Shown piece by piece: positions 32,555 through 41,178 of a stretch of DNA of 64,000 nt (its first letter is position 1; the number at the start of each line of letters is the position of its first letter). The DNA is from Streptomyces griseorubiginosus. Lineage in GTDB: Bacteria; Actinomycetota; Actinomycetes; Streptomycetales; Streptomycetaceae. The position numbers were made by a program, and so were the translations under genes. Location of the stretch: positions 576,012 to 640,011 of the forward strand of contig NZ_KQ948737.1 in the NCBI RefSeq assembly GCF_001514195.1. The letters run 5' to 3'. The notes beneath the pieces were generated by a model. The model made no database searches, was not told where the DNA came from, and worked only from the letters and a program-made list of their open reading frames with translations.

Positions 32555-34060
32555 TCAGGGCGGGGCGTCGGCGTGCCCGCGATGCTGTTCCAGAGTCGCG
32601 TCGAGGTCGGTGAGCCGGTCCAGTCCGCGCACCGCCTGGGTCATCCGCGGGTTGCCCTCCAGACGGGCGCGGTGGCGGTGCAGGAAGGCCCAGTAGCCGG
32701 CCGTGAAGGGGCAGGCGGTGTCTCCCGTCCGCTCCGTGGGCCGGTACGCGCAGGGTCCGCAGTAGTCGCTCATCCGGTTCACGTAGGCGCCGCCCGAGGT
32801 GTACGGCTTGGTGGTCATCCGGCCGCCGTCGGCGTACTGGGACATGCCGACGACGTTCGGCAGCATCACCCAGTCGTAGCCGTCGACGAAGCAGCGGTGG
32901 AACCAGTCGGTCACCGCGGCGGGGTCCCAGCCGCGCTGGAGGGCGTGGCTGCCCAGGAGCATCAGCCGCGGGATGTGGTGGGTCCAGCCGGTGTCGCGGA
33001 CCTGGGTGAGGACCGTGGACAGACAGCGCGCGGTGACGGCGTCCGCGTCCAGCTCCAGGAACCACTCGGGCAGCGGCGCACGGTGCCCGAGCGCGTTGCG
33101 GTGCCGGTAGTCCTCGCCGAAGTACCAGTACAGCTGCCACACGTACTCGCGCCAGCCCGCGATCTGGCGTACGAAGCCCTCCACGCTGTTGACCGGTGCG
33201 TCTCCGCGCCGCCAGGCGTCCTCGGCGAGCGACACGCACTCCAGCGGGTCGAGCAGACCGAGGTTGAGGGACGAGGACAGCAGGCTGTGGCTCAGCACCG
33301 GGTCCCGCGCGAGCATCGCGTCCTCGTGCGGGCCGAACCCGGCGAGCCGGTGCGACACGAACCGCCGCAGCGCGGCCAGGGCCTCACGGCGGGAGGCGGG
33401 GAACAGCCGCGGCCCGTCGCGCCCCACGAAGGAGACCTCGCCGGAACGCTCCCAGCGGTCCAGGTCGTGGCGCACCTCGTCGTCCACGGCGCTCTCGCGC
33501 GGCCGGTAGGGGTCCGGGGCACCGAGGGTGCCGGCGCCCCGGGGCGGGGGCCTGCGGTTGTCATGGTCGTGGTTCCAGCGGCCCCCGGCGGGCTGGGCGC
33601 CGTCCATGAGCAGATCGTGGCCCTGCCGTACCCAGCGGTAGAAGTCCTCCTGGCGCAGCCGCTGCCCGGTACGTCCGTCGGCCCAGGTCCGGAAGTCGTC
33701 GTGCGGGACGAGGAATCCGCGCGCCGGCAGGACGCGCACGCCGTCCAGCGCGTCGACCAGGCGCAGGGCGGCGCGGGAGGTGGGGTGGTGGACCGTCACC
33801 GGCGCGGAGCCGACCGCCTGGCGCAGGCCCTCGCGGTAGGTGTCCGCCTTGACGTAGCGGACCCGGTCGCCGAGTTCCGCGGCGCGGTGCCGCATCGCGG
33901 ACAGCACCAGATGCGCCTTGGCCCGGTGGAACCGGCGACGCCGGAAGACCGACCGGGCCTCGACCATCACGACCGGGGCGTCCCGGTCCGGTCCGTGGGG
34001 GCCGGGGGTGAGGAAGTGCGGTCCGAGCTGGTCGCCGAAGAGCCAGTGGAAGGTCGTCAT
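32555..34060 (-). CDS. Iron-sulfur bacterial cryptochrome/(6-4) photolyase (PhrB type)
   Basis: 501 aa DPRP/FeS-BCP protein. The N-terminal FHWLFGDQLGPHF starts the antenna domain, and FVRQIAGWREYVWQLYW with TGWTHHIPRLMLLGSHAL form the FAD and lesion site. Four cysteines, C346, C434 and C437 (YCGPC) and C450 (ACPF), have the same spacing as the [4Fe-4S] ligands of Agrobacterium PhrB (350, 438, 441, 454). ATG 34060 is the true start; the open frame to 34414 is non-coding. It would repair UV photoproducts with light, or act as a photoreceptor, in keeping with the nearby LitR/carotenoid genes. Confidence 0.93.
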   Translation of the reverse strand: MTTFHWLFGDQLGPHFLTPGPHGPDRDAPVVMVEARSVFRRRRFHRAKAHLVLSAMRHRAAELGDRVRYVKADTYREGLRQAVGSAPVTVHHPTSRAALRLVDALDGVRVLPARGFLVPHDDFRTWADGRTGQRLRQEDFYRWVRQGHDLLMDGAQPAGGRWNHDHDNRRPPPRGAGTLGAPDPYRPRESAVDDEVRHDLDRWERSGEVSFVGRDGPRLFPASRREALAALRRFVSHRLAGFGPHEDAMLARDPVLSHSLLSSSLNLGLLDPLECVSLAEDAWRRGDAPVNSVEGFVRQIAGWREYVWQLYWYFGEDYRHRNALGHRAPLPEWFLELDADAVTARCLSTVLTQVRDTGWTHHIPRLMLLGSHALQRGWDPAAVTDWFHRCFVDGYDWVMLPNVVGMSQYADGGRMTTKPYTSGGAYVNRMSDYCGPCAYRPTERTGDTACPFTAGYWAFLHRHRARLEGNPRMTQAVRGLDRLTDLDATLEQHRGHADAPP

Positions 34061-34340
34061 GCTCGGCTCCGGTTCCGGTGCGGTGGGGCTGTGTGCGGAG
34101 ACCGCTCGCACAGGCGCAGAGTGCGGCTGGTGTGGTTCCGTGCGAGGGATTCGCAGGGTGGGGCCCGGCCGGATGCAGGGCGAACGGGTGACGCGCTCGC
34201 CCGCTGCATCAGGGCTGAGCCGGAGCGCTGGGGAGGCCGCGCGCGGGGCTCGGTGGTACCGCCGGTCGAGTGACTTGCCGGGCGCGGTCTCGTTTGACGG
34301 GATGCATCCAGCGCGTCCCTCGACGAAAGCCTGCCACGCC

Positions 34341-36404
34341 ATGCGCCTTCGCCCCTTCCCGCCCTCCGCCGGTCCCTCCCGAGCCGCGGTCCTGGAGGCC
34401 GAAAGCACCCTCATCGGGCAGTACGGCGATCTGGTCCGCCTGGCACACGTCGTGCTGCCCGCTTCCCTCGGCCGGCACCGGCGGGTCCTGCTGGCGCACT
34501 CCGTGGTGCAGCGCGTCCTGCCCGCCGCTCACCCCGGGCGAGTCGTGCCGGGCGTGCCGCTGCCGCGCCGGGAGGGCCGCCAGGACCGGGCCGAGCTGCG
34601 GCGGTCGTACCTGGTGACCGTGGTGCGCGACGCTCTCGCGCTCGGCCGTCGGCCGGCTCTGTGGCCGGCCCGGCTGGCGCCGCCGCGCACCCTGCTGCCG
34701 CGTCTGCCGCTCGTGCTGGGGCTGCGCCTGTTCCCCGGTTCGGGCAGCCCGGAGGAACTGCGCTTCGCCCAGGCCCTGTCGGAGCTTCCCGCCCCGGCGC
34801 GGGCCGCGTTCATGCTCCGCCTGCTGCCGGGGATGCCGGACGAGGCCGTCGCCGATGTGCTGACGGCGGCCGATGTGGCCGACTCGGCGGGCGCGCTGCA
34901 CGCCGCCCGGGCGTTCGCGGCCGAGCAGGCCGACGGGGCGCGGGTCCCGCCGGGCGTCGTTCCGCAAGAGTGCGTTCCGCAAGGCTTCGTTCCGCAAGGC
35001 TTCGTTCCGCACGGCTTCGTTTCGCACGGCCTCGTTCCGCAGGAGTTCGACGCCTGTGCCCTGCGGGCCAGCCCCACCGATCTGCTGCGCCGTCGGCGCA
35101 GGGTGCGTCTGGGAGCCGTGGCGGCGCTCGCGGTGCTGGTGGTGGGGGCGGTGCTCACGGACACGCCCCCGGACCCCGCGCCCCGGCGCACCGCCCTGCC
35201 GTCGGCGACCACGCGCTCCGGGCTGCGGCCCGCCGACCTCACCCGCGCCCCGGCCGACCTCTGGGACAACACCTCACGTGTCGACTTCACCGCCTGGCCG
35301 CCCCGCGGCTCCCGCGTCCGGGACGAGAACCTCCTCGGGCGGGCCCTGAGCACCTGGACCCGCCCGGGGCCCGGTACCCGCCTGGCCGTGACCCCCGGCA
35401 CGCCCACGGTGGCGCCCTCTGACGCGCCGCAGCTGCTGTACGCCGGAGACGTGGGCGGCCTGGCCGTGGTCCTGTTCCACGACGGCCGGCGGCTCGCCCG
35501 CTACACCGAGCCCCGGTCGGCGGACGGGCCCAGGTCGCTGACGGTCGCCCGCGCCGACGACGCGGACGTGACCACCGCGGCCGCCGTTGCCCTCACCTCG
35601 GGCAGCGCGGGTGTGCGCTACCTGATCGCGCCCTGGGTCGCGGAGACCGAGATCCGGGACCTGCTGCGCCCCGACGTGCTGGGGCGTCCGCTGGGCGTGT
35701 CGCGCGAGGGGATCACCCAGCCCGTACGACCGGTGGCCGCGCCGGACGGCTGCACGAGTGTCCCGGTGCTGCAACTGCGGTCGTCGGAACGGATCGCCGA
35801 GCACCACGCCTTCCTGCTGGCCGGGCTGGACGGCCTGTCCCCGGTCCACCTCACCTACACCCCGCTGCCCGGACCCGGGGCGCCCTCCCGTGAGCCGAGG
35901 GAGGCCACCGGTCCGGCGGCCCTGTCCGCCTGGTCCCAGCACGCCTGCTCCCTGGGGGCGCTGCGGGGCGGCGGTGTCAGCGCGGTCCACGCGTGGGACT
36001 TCGCCGAGCAGGACCTCCCGGACGGCGGCGGCCACGCGGTGTGGACGTGCGCCCGCACCAGCACGTGGCGCGGGCCCGGCGACGTGACGGTGACGCTGCG
36101 CAGCGCGGCGGACGGACCCGGCGCACCGGAGCGGACCGTCTCCCGGGAACGGTCGACCGCGGTCTGCGGACGGTTCGGCAGGCATGTGGCGGCCGCCACC
36201 GGCTGGCGGTCGCCGAAGAACAAGTGGTACGTGCTTGCGGCCGGCAGCCGCGCCGTCACGGCCCTCACGATCGGCGGCAGCGTCTCGGCGCGCGAGCCGG
36301 GCCGGACGCTCGCCGTACCCGCTCCCCCGCATCCGCGCGTCACCGTCAGGGCCACCCTGTCGACGGGGGCGGACCTGCCCGGTGTCGCCCCGGCTCGGCG
36401 CTGA
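34341..36404 (+). CDS. Membrane protein with degenerate sigma-like N-terminus and large outer domain
   Basis: 687 aa from ATG 34341. The N-terminal 200 residues resemble a worn ECF sigma factor: YGDLVRLAHVVLP, RRSYLVTVVRDALALGR and a region 4-like ELPAPARAAFMLRLLPGMPDEAVADVL. A five-residue repeat follows (VPQGF, five to six times, encoded by 15-bp repeats at about 34960-35050). Then come LLRRRRRVRLG and one membrane helix (AVAALAVLVVGAVLT, about 255-270), and an extracytoplasmic domain of about 410 residues without a family I can name. No -10-binding region is clear, so it is probably a membrane-tethered regulator or a sigma relic. Confidence 0.75.
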   Translation: MRLRPFPPSAGPSRAAVLEAESTLIGQYGDLVRLAHVVLPASLGRHRRVLLAHSVVQRVLPAAHPGRVVPGVPLPRREGRQDRAELRRSYLVTVVRDALALGRRPALWPARLAPPRTLLPRLPLVLGLRLFPGSGSPEELRFAQALSELPAPARAAFMLRLLPGMPDEAVADVLTAADVADSAGALHAARAFAAEQADGARVPPGVVPQECVPQGFVPQGFVPHGFVSHGLVPQEFDACALRASPTDLLRRRRRVRLGAVAALAVLVVGAVLTDTPPDPAPRRTALPSATTRSGLRPADLTRAPADLWDNTSRVDFTAWPPRGSRVRDENLLGRALSTWTRPGPGTRLAVTPGTPTVAPSDAPQLLYAGDVGGLAVVLFHDGRRLARYTEPRSADGPRSLTVARADDADVTTAAAVALTSGSAGVRYLIAPWVAETEIRDLLRPDVLGRPLGVSREGITQPVRPVAAPDGCTSVPVLQLRSSERIAEHHAFLLAGLDGLSPVHLTYTPLPGPGAPSREPREATGPAALSAWSQHACSLGALRGGGVSAVHAWDFAEQDLPDGGGHAVWTCARTSTWRGPGDVTVTLRSAADGPGAPERTVSRERSTAVCGRFGRHVAAATGWRSPKNKWYVLAAGSRAVTALTIGGSVSAREPGRTLAVPAPPHPRVTVRATLSTGADLPGVAPARR

Positions 36405-36409
36405 CCCGC

Positions 36410-36541
36410 TCACCAAGGGAACGCGCCGGACCCCCTGAACGAGACCAGGAACCAGATCACCAGGGGCAGGAGGACGAGCAGGACGAACGCGGTGAGGGCC
36501 TTCGCCCACCCGGCCGAGCCGCCGGGGCCTTCACCGGCCAT
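36410..36541 (-). CDS. Small single-span membrane protein (43 aa)
   Basis: Begins MAGEGPGGSAGWAK, has one hydrophobic helix (ALTAFVLLVLLPLVIWFLV) and a short tail ending in FPW. The ATG lies 8 bp inside the end of the ComB-like gene with GAGGTGAGG directly in front, which argues for real translation and coupling. Too short for usual gene callers. It ends 5 bp from the convergent 687-aa gene. Function unknown. Confidence 0.7.
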   Translation of the reverse strand: MAGEGPGGSAGWAKALTAFVLLVLLPLVIWFLVSFRGSGAFPW

Positions 36542-37238
36542 GCCTCACCTCGCCGTCGGACGACGGGGCGGCCCACGGGCGCAGCACCATGAGCCCGTCC
36601 TCCTCTGCCGCCACCATGGCGAAGGAGAACCGGTCGAGTTCGAGGCAGAGGTCCACGTCGTCGGGGTGGACGCCCTTCCGCACCCCCTGCGTCAGTTCGG
36701 CCGCGGCCCGAGAGGCACGGGCCCGCCGGAGGTACCCGGCCGCGTTCGTCGCCGCCCCACCGGCCCGTCCGGCGATGTACTGCGCACACGCCAGGTCCTC
36801 CTCCGCCCGGCCGTCCTCGCCGGTGACCACGAAGGTGGCGTCGTCGCATCCCCGGGCCCGCAGCAGACGCGCCGTGGCCTCCGCCACCACGAAGCCCGCG
36901 CACAGCACCAGGGACGCCTCCCGGACGGCCAGCGCGCCGACGGTTCCCGCCGTCGTCTTCTGCACGACGGTCAGCCCTCCGAGGTCGGTCGACCGCAGCA
37001 TGCCGGGCGAGTTGACGGCGTCGAACCCCGGCGCGGGCGGCCCGTCCTTGAGCGCCACCCAGTCCGGGTGGCGGGCCTTGAGCTCCAGGGCCTCGTCGAG
37101 CGATCCGGCGAGGACGATCCGTTCCGCCCCCTGGGCGAACGCCCAGGCGGCCACCGTGTAGGCCCGCATGACATCGACCACGACCGCCACCGACGGGACT
37201 TCGGTCAGCTCGGCGATCCCGAGGAAACGAGCACGCAT
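36531..37238 (-). CDS. 2-phosphosulfolactate phosphatase (ComB)-family protein
   Basis: 235 aa. AVVVDVMRAYTVAAWAFAQGA, an SPGML segment and VQKTTAGTVGAL match the ComB family, in which Asp and the GT-rich loops bind phosphate and Mg. In archaea ComB serves coenzyme M synthesis, which Streptomyces lack, so the substrate here is probably another phosphoacid. The ATG at 37238 has no gene close upstream. The 43-aa membrane ORF starts within its last codons. Confidence 0.85.
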   Translation of the reverse strand: MRARFLGIAELTEVPSVAVVVDVMRAYTVAAWAFAQGAERIVLAGSLDEALELKARHPDWVALKDGPPAPGFDAVNSPGMLRSTDLGGLTVVQKTTAGTVGALAVREASLVLCAGFVVAEATARLLRARGCDDATFVVTGEDGRAEEDLACAQYIAGRAGGAATNAAGYLRRARASRAAAELTQGVRKGVHPDDVDLCLELDRFSFAMVAAEEDGLMVLRPWAAPSSDGEVRHGR

Positions 37239-37370
37239 ACGGCCATGATCGGGTACGGCACGGGCAGGGCGACAGCCCCGGTCCGGACCGTGGCGAGATG
37301 CCCGTTGCAGACCAAGCCGACAGCCCCGGCGTGCACCGGCCTGGTCCCCGGCCCGCTGAGCCGTACCTCC

Positions 37371-38603
37371 CTACGCCGTCGCCAGCGCTTCCGTCGGTGT
37401 CAGGCGAGCGGCCCGCACGGACGGGTAGACGCCGGCCAGCATGCCGATGAGGATCGCCCCGGCCAACCCGGCGGTCACCGAGGTGAGGGGGACGACCGGC
37501 GGCCAGTGCTGGTGGGTGGCGTAGGCGAGGGTCGCCAGGGCGCCCAGGGCGATGCCGGTCAGGCCGCCGAGACCGGACAGGACGACCGACTCGGTGAGGA
37601 ACTGGGCCCGTATCTGGCCCCGGTTGGCGCCGAGCGCGCGGCGCAGGCCGATCTCCCGGCGGCGCTCGAGGACGGAGATCACCATGGTGTTGGCGACCCC
37701 GATGCCGCCGACGAGCAGGGCGACCCCGGCGAGTCCCAGGAAGAGCGCCGAGAACGTGGACTCGGTGGCCCGCTTGGCGGCCAGCGCGTCGGACGGACGG
37801 CTGACCTGGACCACTCCGGGCAGTTCGGGGTTGAGGGTGGCGGGCAGCACGTCCCGTACGGCCTCGATCCGCGACTCCTTCGCCTTGAGGTAGATCACGG
37901 TCGGGTGGCCGTCGAACCGGAGCAGGGCGCGTGCCGCGTCCCACCCCACCAGCACCGAGCGGTCGATGTCCGGCGACAGCGGGGTCTTGTGCAGGACGCC
38001 GATCACCGTGAACCAGCGGTGGTCGATGTAGATCTGCGGGGCGCTCCGGCCGGGGACGACCTTCGGGATGCCGAGCCGAGCGGCGGCGACCGAGCCGAGC
38101 ACTGCGGTCGGGAACCGCTGGGTGTCCGCGCTGAGGAACCGTCCCGAACCCACCTCGGCGTTGATCGCGCCCAGCAGGTCCGGTCTGCTGGCCAGGACGG
38201 TGAGTCCCGTGTAGTCGGCGTCGCCCTGACGGTCGTTGCGGAGCACCTCGGTGTGGGTGTTGGCGACCGCGCTGGCCGTGGTGACGGGCCCGATCCGGCG
38301 GGCCATGTCCACCGACTCCGGTGGCAGCAGCACCGGTGGGTCCTGCCGGGCGGGCACGGCCTGGAGCATGTTGGTGCCCAGTGCGGAGAGTTCCCGCATC
38401 AGGGCCTTCTGGCTCGACGCCGGGATCCCGGTCACGACGATCAGGGTGGCGATGCCGATCGAGATGCCGAGGGCCGACAGGGCGGCCCGCACCTTGCGGG
38501 TACGGATGCCCAGCAGCCCCAGGCCCAGGATGTCCGACGGGGCCAGCCGTACCGGCCTGTCGCCGGTGCGCCGGGCGGCCGTTCTCGTGGAGGTGTGGGT
38601 CAT
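37371..38603 (-). CDS. MacB/FtsX-type ABC transporter permease
   Basis: 410 aa. A first membrane helix (about 35-60, ALSALGISIGIATLIVV) is followed by a large outer MacB_PCD domain (about 60-280). Three C-terminal helices (ALFLGLAGVALLVGGIGVAN, SVVLSGLGGLTGIALGALAT, TAGLAGAILIGMLAGVYPS) complete the FtsX fold. It works as a mechanotransmission exporter or stress transporter with the adjacent ATPase. ATG at 38603 overlaps the ATPase stop (ATGA). Last gene of the lipoprotein-adaptor-ATPase-permease unit. Confidence 0.92.
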   Translation of the reverse strand: MTHTSTRTAARRTGDRPVRLAPSDILGLGLLGIRTRKVRAALSALGISIGIATLIVVTGIPASSQKALMRELSALGTNMLQAVPARQDPPVLLPPESVDMARRIGPVTTASAVANTHTEVLRNDRQGDADYTGLTVLASRPDLLGAINAEVGSGRFLSADTQRFPTAVLGSVAAARLGIPKVVPGRSAPQIYIDHRWFTVIGVLHKTPLSPDIDRSVLVGWDAARALLRFDGHPTVIYLKAKESRIEAVRDVLPATLNPELPGVVQVSRPSDALAAKRATESTFSALFLGLAGVALLVGGIGVANTMVISVLERRREIGLRRALGANRGQIRAQFLTESVVLSGLGGLTGIALGALATLAYATHQHWPPVVPLTSVTAGLAGAILIGMLAGVYPSVRAARLTPTEALATA

Positions 38604-39310
38604 GAGCGGCTTTCCGTGCAGGCGTAGACGTCGGTGCGGGCGTCGGAGCGGATGCGGCCGTCGCGGATCTCCACCCGGCGGGGCAGCTGGGCGGCGATGT
38701 CCCGGTCGTGGGTGACGACCGCGATGGTGGTCCCCTCACGGTTCAGCGCGGTCAGCAGATCCAGTACGGCGACGCCGTTCGCGGTGTCGAGGGCGCCCGT
38801 GGGCTCGTCCGCGAGGACCAGGACGGGCCGGTTGACGAGCGCGCGGGCGATGGCCACCCGCTGGCGCTCGCCGCCGGACAGCTGGTGGGGCAGGTGCCGG
38901 GCCCGGCGGGCGAGCCCGACGCGCTCCAGCGCCTCCAGGGCGAGCGGGCGGCGTCTGCGGCGCGCCACCCCGGCGTACAGCAGTCCGGTGGCGACGTTCT
39001 CTGCGGCGGTCAGCCCGTCCGTGAGGTGGAACTGCTGGAACACGAAGCCGAGTCGGCGCCCCCGCAGCGCCGACAGCCGGCGGTCGGAGAGTTCCGCCAC
39101 GTCCTGGCCGTCGATCTCCACGGTGCCGCTGGTCGGCCGGTCCAGCGTGCCCATGATGTTCAGCAGGGTCGACTTGCCGGAGCCGGACGGGCCGACGATG
39201 CCGAGCAGTTCGCCCTGCTCGACGGTGAGCGAGACGTCGTCGAGTGCCGTGACCCCGCCGGGGTGGACCATGCTCGCGCCGCGCACCGCGAGGACCGGGT
39301 GTCCGCTCAC
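38600..39310 (-). CDS. ABC transporter ATP-binding protein (MacB/LolD type)
   Basis: 236 aa. Walker A GPSGSGKST, Q-loop FVFQQFHL, signature LSGGERQRVA, Walker B VLVLADEPTGALD and H-switch VVTHD are all present. GTG 39310 overlaps the adaptor stop as GTGA, fixing the start and rejecting the longer open frame. It pairs with the FtsX-type permease downstream. Confidence 0.94.
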   Translation of the reverse strand: MSGHPVLAVRGASMVHPGGVTALDDVSLTVEQGELLGIVGPSGSGKSTLLNIMGTLDRPTSGTVEIDGQDVAELSDRRLSALRGRRLGFVFQQFHLTDGLTAAENVATGLLYAGVARRRRRPLALEALERVGLARRARHLPHQLSGGERQRVAIARALVNRPVLVLADEPTGALDTANGVAVLDLLTALNREGTTIAVVTHDRDIAAQLPRRVEIRDGRIRSDARTDVYACTESRS

Positions 39311-40551
39311 GAGGTCGTCACCACCTTGGTTCCGGCGTCGATGCCCGTGCCGCTGATCTCCACCAGGCCCTTGGAGAACATCCCGGTCCGTACCGCGACC
39401 AGTCGGCCGCCCGGCAACTGCACCGCGTAGCCGCCCTCGTGCAGCGCCATCAGCGCGCCGATGGGCACGGTGAGCACGTTCTCGCGGGTCTCCGAGGTGA
39501 AACTCACCCGCACCGGCGCCGAGTTGACTCCCCGCACCGCCCCGGTGTCGCGCAGGGCGACGGAGACGGTCAGCCGGGCCTGTCCGGAGGTGTCGTCGCC
39601 GCTCGACGCGTCGCTGCTGCGGACGGTGGCGCCGATGGCCGTGACGGTCCCCCGGGCCGTGGAGTCGTCGGGGAGGGTCACGGTCACCCGGTCGCCGCGC
39701 TTCATCGAGCCCGCCTCTGACGGATCCACCGAGACGGCCACCGACTTGGTGGTGGAGGTGACGGTCATCAGAGTCCCGTCGGCTGCGTCGGCGAGCTGTG
39801 CCTGTACGCCGTCGACCCGCACGGCACCGGACTGGACCGCCACGTCGCCGACACCCAGCACTCCGGTGGCCGGCATACCGGCGGCGGTCTGCCACCGCTT
39901 CACGGCGGCGATGAGGGAGCCGGTCAGGACGGCGTCACCGCGCTTGACCTGTAAGGGAGTTGGGGAAGGGGTGGGGGCGGCCGGGGTCGGGGGCGCGTCC
40001 GAGGCCGTGCCTGTGGGCGCCGGTTCGCCCGCGGTGACGCCGTCCTGCGTGACCGGGCGTGGAGTGACCCACGTGCCGATCGGAGGCTGTGGGCCGATGT
40101 CGTACCCGAGTGCCCTGAGGTTGTCGGCCACCGTCCGCACGTCCGGTCCGGTGGTGCCCCTGGCCCGAAGGGTCCGGTACAGCGGGGTGGCGCCGTAGAG
40201 GACCGGCACGGGGACGTTGTCGACCCGGTACAGGGGCTCGCCGCGCCGTACCGTCGTCCCCGCCGCCGGCAGCCAGGTGACCAGGCCGGGCCGGCCGCCC
40301 TTGACCGTGGTCGCCCGGCCGTAGCCGAGGGTTCCGTCCAGGGTCTGGGCGTTGGAGAGGTCGCTCCTGGTCACGACTGCGGTCGCGGTCCGCACGGTGT
40401 CGCCTTTCGAGGTGTCCGCCCTGCCGTCGTCGTCCTGCCACGCGGTCACGGTGAACGCGCCCGCCACGACGACCGCCGGTACCACCACTGCGACGGCCAA
40501 CCGCCGTCCGCCCGGCCGACGGGGGCTCCCGGTGTGGTTACTTGTGTCCAC
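39307..40551 (-). CDS. HlyD-like adaptor with peptidoglycan-binding segment
   Basis: 414 aa. One N-terminal membrane helix (LAVAVVVPAVVVAGAFTVTA) is followed by a biotinyl-lipoyl-like part (GRPGLVTWLPAAGTTVRRGEPLYRVD), a PGB_1-like segment (VADNLRALGYDIG ... AVKRWQTAAGMPATGVL) and a C-terminal beta-barrel (RVSFTSETRENVLTVPIGAL). Adaptors of this kind link Gram-positive MacB exporters to the wall. It overlaps the lipoprotein gene by 14 nt at its start. Confidence 0.9.
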   Translation of the reverse strand: MDTSNHTGSPRRPGGRRLAVAVVVPAVVVAGAFTVTAWQDDDGRADTSKGDTVRTATAVVTRSDLSNAQTLDGTLGYGRATTVKGGRPGLVTWLPAAGTTVRRGEPLYRVDNVPVPVLYGATPLYRTLRARGTTGPDVRTVADNLRALGYDIGPQPPIGTWVTPRPVTQDGVTAGEPAPTGTASDAPPTPAAPTPSPTPLQVKRGDAVLTGSLIAAVKRWQTAAGMPATGVLGVGDVAVQSGAVRVDGVQAQLADAADGTLMTVTSTTKSVAVSVDPSEAGSMKRGDRVTVTLPDDSTARGTVTAIGATVRSSDASSGDDTSGQARLTVSVALRDTGAVRGVNSAPVRVSFTSETRENVLTVPIGALMALHEGGYAVQLPGGRLVAVRTGMFSKGLVEISGTGIDAGTKVVTTS

Positions 40552-41086
40552 CGAACGCCTTCACCTGGCAGTCGATCTCGTACTCGTCGTAGTGGGGGCG
40601 GTTGAGCTCGTCCCCGGTCTCCAGGGCCCAACTGCCTTCGTGGACCAGGGCTTTGATGCCGTGCCCCTTCATGCACTTCACCATCTCGCGTACGTCGTCG
40701 CTGTAGTCCGGGTTCTTGGCCGGGTCCAGCTCCGGCGGGCTGAGCGGTTCCTTGGTCCGGCAGGCCAGCACCGCGGGGTCGTTCGGCTTGCGCTTGTACT
40801 TCTCCTCCGCCCCGTGGTCCTTCAGACAGGAGAGCCACGCGTCGTACATGCGGTTGGTCTCCTCGTTGGTGCTGTCCAGCCGGATCCGTGGACGGCCCGC
40901 GTCGGGGTCGGCGCTCGCGCTCGCCGAACCGCCGTTTGTCGCCGGTGTGGTGAGCGAGGCGACCTCGCCGTCGCCGTCCTTGACCGCGTCGTCGTCTCCG
41001 CCGACGCCTCCGCAGGCGGTCAGCAGGAGCAGGCAGGCCAGGCCGGCGGCGGTGCGGGCCGCGGTTCGATGGAAGAGGTTCGACAT
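40538..41086 (-). CDS. Lipoprotein with four conserved cysteines
   Basis: 182 aa. Signal peptide with lipobox LLTACGG (lipidated C25), then an acidic Ser/Ala linker to about 65. The mature domain has C87 in SCLKDHG, C109, C138 in KCMKGHG and C173. The paired C(L/M)KxHG elements look like an internal duplication and probably form two disulfides. First gene of the export operon and divergent from the response regulator. It may be the exported or sensed component; its cysteine pattern recurs in the kinase sensor domain. Confidence 0.88.
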   Translation of the reverse strand: MSNLFHRTAARTAAGLACLLLLTACGGVGGDDDAVKDGDGEVASLTTPATNGGSASASADPDAGRPRIRLDSTNEETNRMYDAWLSCLKDHGAEEKYKRKPNDPAVLACRTKEPLSPPELDPAKNPDYSDDVREMVKCMKGHGIKALVHEGSWALETGDELNRPHYDEYEIDCQVKAFGGHK

Positions 41087-41178
41087 GGGGGCAGACCCTG
41101 GCCCGAAGTTATGAGCATCCTGTCAGGACGCGGTCAGAAAGCCGTCTCGTCCGATCCGGTCGCCCCTACTCTGGCCCC

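Noticed and set aside
34061..34340. Extra N-terminal coding for the photolyase or the 687-aa protein
   Set aside because: Both frames are open here, but the residues are Arg/Ser/Pro filler and the domains begin at 34060 and 34341.
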